Shown here in pieces: positions 18,535 to 30,351 of a stretch of DNA of 30,351 nucleotides (within the stretch, counting starts at the first letter, position 1; the number at the start of each line of letters is the position of its first letter). Made by a program: the position numbers and the translations under genes. Under the pieces are notes generated by a model, which was given only the letters and a program-made list of their open reading frames with translations, was not told the DNA's origin and searched no databases. Origin of the DNA: Pleurobrachia bachei (taxonomy: Eukaryota > Ctenophora > Tentaculata > Cydippida > Pleurobrachiidae); the NCBI GenBank assembly GCA_000695325.1, contig AVPN01000402.1, positions 22,437 through 52,787 of the forward strand, written 5' to 3'.

Positions 18535-20349
18535 ATGCCAGTAATATCTCCCCCTGCTTCCCAGAGCATGGCTCTTGTGCACGCTACGTGTCAGGAAGAC
18601 CCTGCGTTCCTTGTCGCCATAGGGACCGAACTCTACAAACTGTCTGGGGGAGAGTTGAAACGTTTTGCTACTTGTGGTCAGGTGTGTATGTGTTGATTGT
18701 ATTGTGTTAGCTAACCAAACAAACATGCTTCTGATAACTGGATACCATGTACAGTGGCAACCATGGTAACCATGGTAACCACGGTGAAGAAGGAGTAAAT
18801 AAGTAACCACTAAACACTAAATGACACATGGTGACCACCCTGTAACCACTCTGTATAATACCTCTTCTCTACACACAGGTACCGGAGAGTGTAGAGGGTA
18901 AAGAGTGTGAGGGGGCTGCTTTCATTTCCGGTGTAGCGTCAGGAAGGGATGGTGTGGTAACCAGTAGCAACAACAAAGTCCTGGAAACTTGGTCTTGGAG
19001 TGGGGAACGACTTGCTTCTTCCGTGGTAGGTATCATTTGAAGCTAATGAAGGTGTGACGTGTCTCTAAGAAGGAGGGTGACTCGTCTATATGACGGGGGT
19101 TGGTGTTGGCCGTTACTTGTTAGGGGTGGTATTGGGGAACTCTTCTTGTGGTTATAATACAAGGGGACAGCACACAACACTCTCATTTCCTAGGCAGTAA
19201 AACGTCCCACGGCCGTCCAAGTAAGCCCATCAGATGGTCGTGTTATAGTAAGTGATAAGGCGGGGGATGCGTACTCCTATACATTCCAACTGACTGACAG
19301 ACAATACCTACTTGGGCATGTTAGTGTTGTAATGGACTGTCTCATGTCTAGAGATGGGAAATATCTTGTTACTTGTGACAGGTGAGAGAAAGGCTTATCA
19401 TATACCCATTTATGGGGGCACGAACAGGAACTGTCGAATTATTTCTTACAGGATGCCTTAGAACGCTGATAATTGTCGGTTCTCCCCGCTGATATTGACC
19501 TCCTTTCCCGGTCCTACTCAGTCCCCGGTCCCATATTGACACCCTACTCCCCCAGGGATGAGAAGATAAGAGTGTCACACTACCCGAACTGTTACAATGT
19601 ACAATCATACCTAATGGGCCACACCGAGTTTGTACATGGAGTTGTACAAACATCAGATACCACTCTTGCTTCAATTGGAGGTAAGTGATGTTTCTTTGGT
19701 TTTCAAAAGTGGTGTTCTAATTGTATGGTTTTAAAAGTGATTTTATATCACTTTGGTATAAGAAACCCTTGGTTATATCGAATTTATTGTTTTAAAAAAA
19801 ATGAAAAGCGAGATACAGGGTGTTTCTTTTTGCCTAGATCTGACAGGTTTTGTACCCTAGATAACCCATTATATTACCCTCACAGGTGACTGTACATTAA
19901 AGTTATGGGATCTAACATCTGACACCTGTACTTCAACCACCACCTCCTCCATCCCCTACACGTCCATCTCCTACCTCCCTCCCTCCTTTCTTCTCCTCAG
20001 TACCGCAGACACCCTCTCAATCCACTCCGCAAACAATCTAACTAACCAGGTTTCCATGGTAACTGTCCCTGGTGGTGTTGTATCAACTGCTGTATCTGGT
20101 AACACTGTCGTTTTGTTGACCCCAACTGGTATTCTATTGTACTCTATCAGTAGTGAGGGTGTTTTGGGGGAGGGTGTAAAGGTTGAAAATGGGGTCGAGG
20201 GTGTCAAATGGTCGGAGATGGTGGTTAGTAGACAACCAGAGAGGAAGAAACCGGCGGGGGTGAAAGGATTTCAGGCATACTTTGAGAGAAAACGGAAAAG
20301 GATTGAAGATGAAACCGCGAAGGCTGAGGCAAAAGTTGCTGCTTCGTGA
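18535..20349 (+). CDS. WDR4: WDR4 / Trm82: tRNA (m7G46) methyltransferase non-catalytic subunit
   Basis: Five exons (18535-18681, 18879-19025, 19194-19381, 19556-19680 and 19886-20349) have consistent phases (0, 0, 2, 1) and give 356 residues. WD-type blades are visible. The diagnostic stretch GHVSVVMDCLMS...CDRDEKIRVS...LMGHTEFV...IGGDCTLKLWDL matches WDR4 (human: GHLSMLLDVAVS, ADRDEKIRVSW, LGHTEFVS). The C-terminus is basic (FQAYFERKRKRIEDE). In the family, WDR4 scaffolds METTL1 for N7-methylation of tRNA G46 in the nucleus and is somewhat longer (human about 412). This is the only complete copy; truncated copies lie at 11847 and 13878. An acceptor-like ctatgtttcag about 90 bases before the ATG suggests a spliced 5'UTR. 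AATAAA at 20523-20528 is the likely polyadenylation signal. Confidence 0.95.
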
Positions 20350-20522
20350 GATTGTGGCGGGTTTTTGATATAATTTATTACAGTTTTGTGATTATGATAC
20401 TTGATAGATTCTTCAGTCTTTTAATTTATTTTGTTTTTCTGCGATTTGATCAAAGTTTCCTTTCTCTCCCCTGACCCAACTCCCGCGGAGAGTGCACACA
20501 ATTTAAAAAATGCTCCATTTTA

Positions 20523-20528
20523 AATAAA
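20523..20528 (+). terminator. Probable WDR4 polyadenylation signal
   Basis: AATAAA lies 174 bases after the WDR4 stop. The acceptor-like ctgttttgcag of SARNP ends at 20556, only 28 bases later, so the two genes have essentially no promoter space between them. Confidence 0.55.
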
Positions 20529-20573
20529 ATTTCTCAATAAGGCATCTGTTTTGCAGTGCCCCTCCCCAGAAAC

Positions 20574-22945
20574 ATGTCAGACACCGAAGTAACACCTGCG
20601 GAAATGACACCTGCTGCAGTAGCACCAGAAGAAGCAGAACCTGAGAAGACAGAATCAGAAATGGTATGCATTATGTAAGAGTTAAATCATCTCAAACACT
20701 CATATTATTACTGCAAGAGTATGATCCGGTCGGCGGTCCCCCATGACCATCTTCTATCAACTCTCTCATCTCTCAGCCAGTAGGTGAAGAAGAGGAAGAA
20801 GAGTTAACAGTTGATCTTGATAACCTTTCAAAGATGAAGGTATCAGAACTGAAAGATATCCTAAAGGCACTCGATCTCCCTATTTCTGGTAAGTTGTATA
20901 TTGAACAGTACATTGTACACTGTAGGGGTTGCTATTTCAAAAATTTCAAGATGGGCTAATGAATCATTGTGCAGGTCCATGGGGATGTCCTCTGGGCCAA
21001 TTTCCGTTGTTAGAACCAGGGCTAAACCTGTAGCTGTCGAATCGCATCTAACGGTCTGGTGACATCTATTTACCACAATATTTTACAATTTTTTACAATT
21101 TTTTACAATTTTCTACAATTCACAAAAACCGTTCCTACAGCAAGACGGCTGGATGGTTTTGGCTGAAACTTCATATACTCGTAGTTGAACACTAAATGAA
21201 GACCCTACAAGGTGAGTTTAGTAAATATTTGGAATATTTTTTAATAAATTTTAATTTACGCTTATAAATCACTCTGCCCGGCTATTTGAGGTGCCCTGGA
21301 GGCCAATTTTTGGTGTTAGGGCAAGAGATAGTCCTGCAGATGTTGGGGGTATAGTTACCACAATTCTTAACAATTTTTTACAATTTTTATCAATTTTTAT
21401 CAATTTTTTACAATTTTCTACAATTTTCCACTATTTTAAAAAACCCGCTTGCGATCCTTAGCGGCTGAATGGTTTTGGCTGAAACTTCATATACTCATAG
21501 TTAATCATTTTATGAACACAATGTACAATGATTCATGTAAAAATTTTGAAGAATAGCAACCCCTATTGTACAGTACATTGTACTCGATCTCCCTATATCT
21601 GGTAAGCTGTTGTTGTGATAGAGAGTGAGATCACCAGTACGTGTTAGTCAGTATGATCTGAGAGTTGAGTAGTACATTCAAGATTTTGCAGTCACATACA
21701 CGTGCAGCGCAGAAAAATACATCCATAACAACACACGTAAACACACACGTACACGCACACGTACACACATGAAACAGGTGTTGAAACAAAACCAACACCA
21801 CGAAGCATGGGTCCTAACACCCAACCCTAGTGTCAACATATTTTGAAAGGCATTTAGGTGTCATGTACTGCAGTTCTGAATACTTTGTCCTAGACCGGGA
21901 CCAGGAACACGTCACCCACCCCTTCCTTGAATCTCTCACTTCTCAGTACTACTCAGTACTACAATTTCTCAGCACAATGATTACATAACCCTCTCTTTCC
22001 AGGAACGAAACCCCTGCTGATTGAAAGTATCCAGGAGCACTTATATAACCCCTCTCTTTCCAGGAACTAAACCTCTGTTGATTGAACGTATCCAGGAGCA
22101 CTTTGCCGAAGAAGACAAGGCCATTGAGAAGGAAGAACCAGTAGCGGGGGAGGGAGAAGGGGAGGCTGAGGCGAAACCTGCAGTAAGTTATTAGTTATTA
22201 CTTGGGAAACTTAGCTTAGTTAACTTAGCTTGTTACCACTTTAGTAACAAACAACCGTACCATGTAAGATTTATTCATTTTGTATATCACTTACTCTAAT
22301 TGCTAATGGCTAACCCCCTCCCCCTATTACAGGTTGATATAGCTGAAGAAAGTGAGCTCCTATCAGCTACCACTGCCCCCACCGACACCACCCCCTACCG
22401 CTCCCACTGACGACAGTATTACTGATGAGGAACGAAAGGAGCAACGAAAGGAGAAATTCGGCCTGCTCACCGATGAAGATAAGAAAGAGAAAAGGGCGGT
22501 TAAATTTGGTGTTGACACCGAGAAGAGTATAGAAGAGAAGAAAAAAGCTCGGGCGGTAAAGTTTGCAGAAGGAGATGAGAACAAAACTGCTAATATCGAC
22601 AAGTCTGAAACTGTACCTGCTGCAGCGGATAAAAAGGCTGCACGTGCTGCTCGGTTTGGAATCACTAATACTGAATCTACGAAACCAGCAGCTAATAATG
22701 GTACTGCTAAAACACCAGTTACAGCTCCCTCTGTTGATGATGAAAAGCTGAAAAAGAGGTCTGCTAGATTTAGTTTGGATTCAGCTGATAATGATGCTAA
22801 ACCAGCCAAAACGGCAAAACTCGTGGACATTTCAACTACATTGAAGGATAAGGTTGAGAGTGGGAATACCAAGGTCAGCCTCAGTCCAGCTGGAATGACA
22901 GCGGCAGAAAAAAAGAAACTGAGAGCACTCAAATTTGGCGCTTGA
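20574..22945 (+). CDS. SARNP: SAP-domain ribonucleoprotein (SARNP/CIP29/Tho1 family)
   Basis: The exons are 20574-20663, 20777-20888, 22064-22182 and about 22343-22945, giving about 307 residues. The N-terminus is acidic. A SAP DNA/RNA-binding domain (about 45-81: LSKMKVSELKDILKALDLP, then GTKPLLIERIQEHF) is split by intron 2. The C-terminal half carries repeated basic-FG motifs: KEKFG, RAVKFG, RAVKFA, RAARFG, RSARFS and RALKFG. Human SARNP (210 residues) has the same layout, including KKAARAARFG and DDEKLKKR. The family acts in mRNA export with the helicase DDX39B/UAP56, which the repeated motifs are reported to bind. Oddity: the strongest acceptor of exon 4 (attacag at 22332) leads into a frame that stops at 22405-22407. 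The long repeat-bearing frame needs AG at 22342 or 22348. The start follows ttttgcag by 17 bases. Confidence 0.88.
20889..22063. other. SARNP intron 2, host of an inverted-repeat element
   Basis: This intron carries the element at about 20919-21569, a partial copy of the exon 2 tail and donor at 21582-21610, a purine-pyrimidine CA/ACGT-rich stretch (21700-21770) and a duplicated 3' splice site near 22003. Confidence 0.7.
20919..21569. mobile_element. Non-autonomous inverted-repeat element in SARNP intron 2
   Basis: About 650 bases are bounded by inverted ends sharing AGGGGTTGCTATT, CAAAATT-like and ATGAATCATTGT words (left 20924-20976, right 21522-21567). Perfect 14-base direct repeats ACAGTACATTGTAC flank it at 20905-20918 and 21570-21583. 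The inside has two related halves, each with ACAATTTTTT runs followed by GGCTGAATGGTTTTGGCTGA-type sequence (21149 and 21468). There is no coding capacity. The TIR-bearing non-autonomous transposon reading is favoured, but 14 bases is long for a target-site duplication and part of the adjoining exon tail is repeated too. Confidence 0.6.
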
Positions 22946-23747
22946 TGAACAGAGAGCGAGACAGACTTGTTTTAGAGCGATTTGTTCTCTCTAATTTTAT
23001 TTTAGATTATATGTTTTCACAAGCGGACTGTTTTCTTAATTCTTATCCACAGCTAAACGCCCGTGTTTTTTGTTTTTCGTTTCCCGCACTTATTGCCAAC
23101 TCTCGGTGTGGGACAATATCGTGTCACAGTGTTTCAAGCCATGTTAAGATACTCAGTGGAGCGCGCCAATGAGTTCTCCTATGAAGAGTACTTTTGTCAA
23201 CACTTCGTAATAGTGACGCGCAAATAAACTTTCCCTATTGAGCCGCGCATGAATAAATATATCGAGCGCGAGATGAAAACGCTTTTCCAAATTTTTTGGA
23301 AACTTTTCTGTTTTGGAAACAAAAATCAAGATCTGGCATCATGTCGCTCTCCCAATCCCCTCAGCTGAGATAAAGGAGTTAGCACGAGTTGGGGAACAGC
23401 TCCTGCTAAAATTGGCTATGGTGCCCGAGAAAAAATCTATCAAAACAGTCCTCACTTGGATTTTGAGAAATTTCCCACGGTCATAGCGCCACCCCCTGAT
23501 AGTATAGAGACTTTCTTTGTTGCAAGAACTCGAAAAGATCTTCCTAAAATTCAAATTTGAATTATATATCTCATCAGGGAGGGAGCTATGCCCGCTGGAA
23601 ACGATTTTTAAAACTTCTGAGTTTTGTGCCCAAATCTGGAAGTTATACCGACATGGCAAACGGTTAAATTATAATTGTAATCTTTTAACCCTCTCTTCCA
23701 AATACCAATAGGCAATCACCATTATACATTTTATCCAAATGTTTAGG
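22946..23747. other. SARNP 3'UTR and spacer before PCGF
   Basis: AATAAA occurs at 23223-23228 and 23252-23257, likely polyadenylation signals for SARNP. GCGC-rich words lie around 23160-23275. No further gene is recognised. An acceptor-like aaatgtttag ends one base before the PCGF start codon. Confidence 0.5.
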
Positions 23748-29027
<5,280 letters not shown>

Positions 29028-29560
29028 ACAACAAGGAGAGCCCGCCAATTGTTCATACCAACTTCAGGGAGGCCGCGCCAGAACAACCCAGCAAGTGACA
29101 GTACCAGACTGACTGGAACGCGCCGTCCTGTACACCCACTGTGTCAGCAGTTTCAAGGCGCGCGGGGCTCCTTGTCTCAATTCTGGAAACGGGGGCTAGC
29201 ATCTCCAGGGCCAAATGGACAGAGACAGTTGTGTCAAACTTGGTTATTATCACGCTTCAGAATTGCTAATTCATTATAATTTGTTAAACTGTCGTTTAAT
29301 TTTCCTTGTTTATGATGACCGTGGGGTATTCGGAGTCGCCGCAGAATTCGGGAGAGTACGTCGCCGTGAAGCGCGCAGCACTAATCACGCGGCGCGGATT
29401 CTCGATCGCGATCTCAGTTTTAAACTTTTTCTGTCCTTTTTTTTCTCTTATTTTTTTAATTTTTCTTTTCGGTTTGAAAAGTGGTGTCTCTAGCCTTATC
29501 CATCAAGGAAGAGATGACTTGTGTAATGTAGTTTTTTTGCGGGGATGTCTAATTCCATTG
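29028..29560. other. PCGF 3' flank and probable upstream region of the FLYWCH gene
   Basis: Positions 29030-29200 and 29320-29410 are CpG-rich (GGCGCGCGG, GCGGCGCGG). T-rich tracts lie at 29430-29470. No canonical AATAAA is seen for PCGF. A CpG-rich promoter for the next gene is plausible from position alone. Confidence 0.4.
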
Positions 29561-30019
29561 ATGGTGGAACCCCTCAAATCACCCCAGATAGTGTCTACAG
29601 CAGCCAATGATGCTCTGAAATCACCGGCTGCTCTTGAAGAAGAAGAAAACAATGCGGAGATAATTTCTTTGATGAAATACGGAAAAACGAATGCCATTTA
29701 TCAAGATCATCGATATGTGTCCGATCAATCGAGAAAAAGCCGACAATACTGGCGATGTCATCTTTACAAGGACCCAGCGACAAAGTGTGGCGGCAGAATG
29801 ATCACGGAGAAGGGCTCAAACAAAGTTGTCTCAAAAGCGATAATCCACAATCACCCTCCGCCTGAGTCAGAGATAGTGGTGCTTCGTTTTTTTCTTTTGC
29901 TCGTACGTAGGTCACCCAATCCTCGCTTGACAATGGTAAAGCCAACGATACCTCCTCTAATCCTAATAGCTTCACTCTGTTTTCACCTTTCCGGCGAACT
30001 CACCTTTCCGGTGAACTAA
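29561..30019 (+). CDS. FLYWCH-type zinc-finger protein (model uncertain at both ends)
   Basis: The ATG at 29561 opens a 152-residue frame. After an acidic segment (ALEEEENNAEI), residues about 43-109 form one FLYWCH domain: Y-x-D-H-R-Y, QYWRC, a second Cys in TKCGGR, and AIIHNHPPP with the paired His ligands. The family binds DNA or protein. FLYWCH fingers also occur at the N-terminus of Mutator-like transposases, so a transposon origin is possible. The residues after HNHPPPESE (IVVLRFFLLLVRR...) look like intron translation, but no strong donor is visible there; GTAGGT near 29907 is a candidate. The frame is open upstream to 29306, but that part is low-complexity. A different-frame ATG (29545) sits just upstream. 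Confidence 0.65.
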   Translation: MVEPLKSPQIVSTAANDALKSPAALEEEENNAEIISLMKYGKTNAIYQDHRYVSDQSRKSRQYWRCHLYKDPATKCGGRMITEKGSNKVVSKAIIHNHPPPESEIVVLRFFLLLVRRSPNPRLTMVKPTIPPLILIASLCFHLSGELTFPVN

Positions 30020-30104
30020 TTTCATTTAGGTAGTTTTTGCTCGTACGATGTATAATCCGCTATAATCCTAATCAATTTATCATCTTTATCTAGAATGGTA
30101 TAAG

Positions 30105-30245
30105 ATGGTGGACATTGAGAGACAATTTGATCGGATCAGAAGGGGCGTGTGGGTTGGTCCCCAGGCTGCTAAACCATACGTGGAATGGAATGACCTGTCT
30201 CGTGTCCTAACTGAACTGCTGAAATGGACAAAAACCACTGCAGAG
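30105..30245 (+). CDS. First coding exon of an unrecognised gene (partial)
   Basis: A good acceptor (catctttatctag, ending 30093) is followed 11 bases later by an ATG opening 47 codons (MVDIERQFDRIRRGVWVGPQ, ending LLKWTKTTAE). It ends at gag|GTAATT in phase 0. The composition is that of real coding sequence (Trp-rich, charged, amphipathic). I do not recognise the family. It could instead be a downstream exon of the FLYWCH gene, because the frame is open back to the acceptor. The remaining exons lie beyond the window. Confidence 0.5.
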
Positions 30246-30302
30246 GTAATTATCTTATATTTCATTCGGTCATCCAATAGTCACTATTTTACCAAAGCAA
30301 CC

Positions 30303-30351
30303 ATGAACCGACCGAATCAGGAAATACTGGTCCCTGATTGGCTGATAACCA
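30303..30351 (+). mobile_element. Second copy of the 6768-type MITE, cut by the window end
   Basis: The segment ACCGACCGAATCAGGAAATA followed by CCCTGATTGGCTGA matches 6781-6825 with few differences. It lies in the intron after the exon ending at 30245. Confidence 0.6.

Noticed and set aside
22363-22932. 189-codon minus-strand open frame
   Set aside because: It is antisense to SARNP exon 4. The plus strand has the conserved basic-FG repeats, and the minus frame is Ser/Ala/Phe low complexity.

Overview
The window is nuclear DNA from an intron-rich animal. It holds a class A GPCR, a SMIM30-type micropeptide, WDR4, SARNP, a PCGF3/5-type Polycomb RING protein and a FLYWCH zinc finger. Introns follow GT-AG and most are short; CT/GA microsatellites and small inverted-repeat elements are common. 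Nothing visible fixes the phylum. An early-branching invertebrate (sponge, cnidarian or placozoan) is a reasonable guess but is not shown by the sequence.

Layout: 1-3561 holds the three-exon minus-strand GPCR and its 3' flank. 3562-8945 is about 5.4 kb with no gene I can support: simple repeats, a MITE-like inverted repeat at about 6768-6893, and a CpG-richer stretch at 8340-8840. From 8946 everything runs on the plus strand. A two-exon SMIM30-like gene (8946-9277) is followed by a rearranged array (about 9500-20350) of a two-gene unit: an intronless secreted FAD-linked (berberine-bridge-like) oxidase followed by WDR4. There are two whole oxidases (9526-11154 and 14771-16399), two broken ones (about 12106-13185 and 17083-17843), one whole WDR4 (18535-20349, five exons) and two truncated WDR4 copies. 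SARNP (20574-22945) follows only 224 bases after WDR4. Then come PCGF3/5 (23748-29027), a FLYWCH reading frame (29561-30019) and the first coding exon of an unrecognised gene (30105-30245) that leaves the window.

Themes worth attention: (1) six start codons lie 1-17 bases after a 3' splice-site-like AG, and WDR4/SARNP are packed like an operon, which suggests spliced-leader trans-splicing or systematic 5'UTR introns. (2) The PCGF gene has a duplicated exon whose phases force mutually exclusive use. (3) 3' splice sites are locally duplicated in two genes, five or six times in tandem in PCGF intron 1 and once in SARNP intron 2. (4) The oxidase/WDR4 array is nearly identical between units, with abrupt junctions, filler DNA and one divergent unit, so it is either a very recent rearrangement or an assembly of two haplotypes.

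No pathway links these neighbours. WDR4 (tRNA m7G46 methylation), SARNP (mRNA export) and PCGF (histone H2A ubiquitination) are housekeeping nuclear functions. The oxidase, SMIM30-like protein and GPCR are secretory or membrane proteins.
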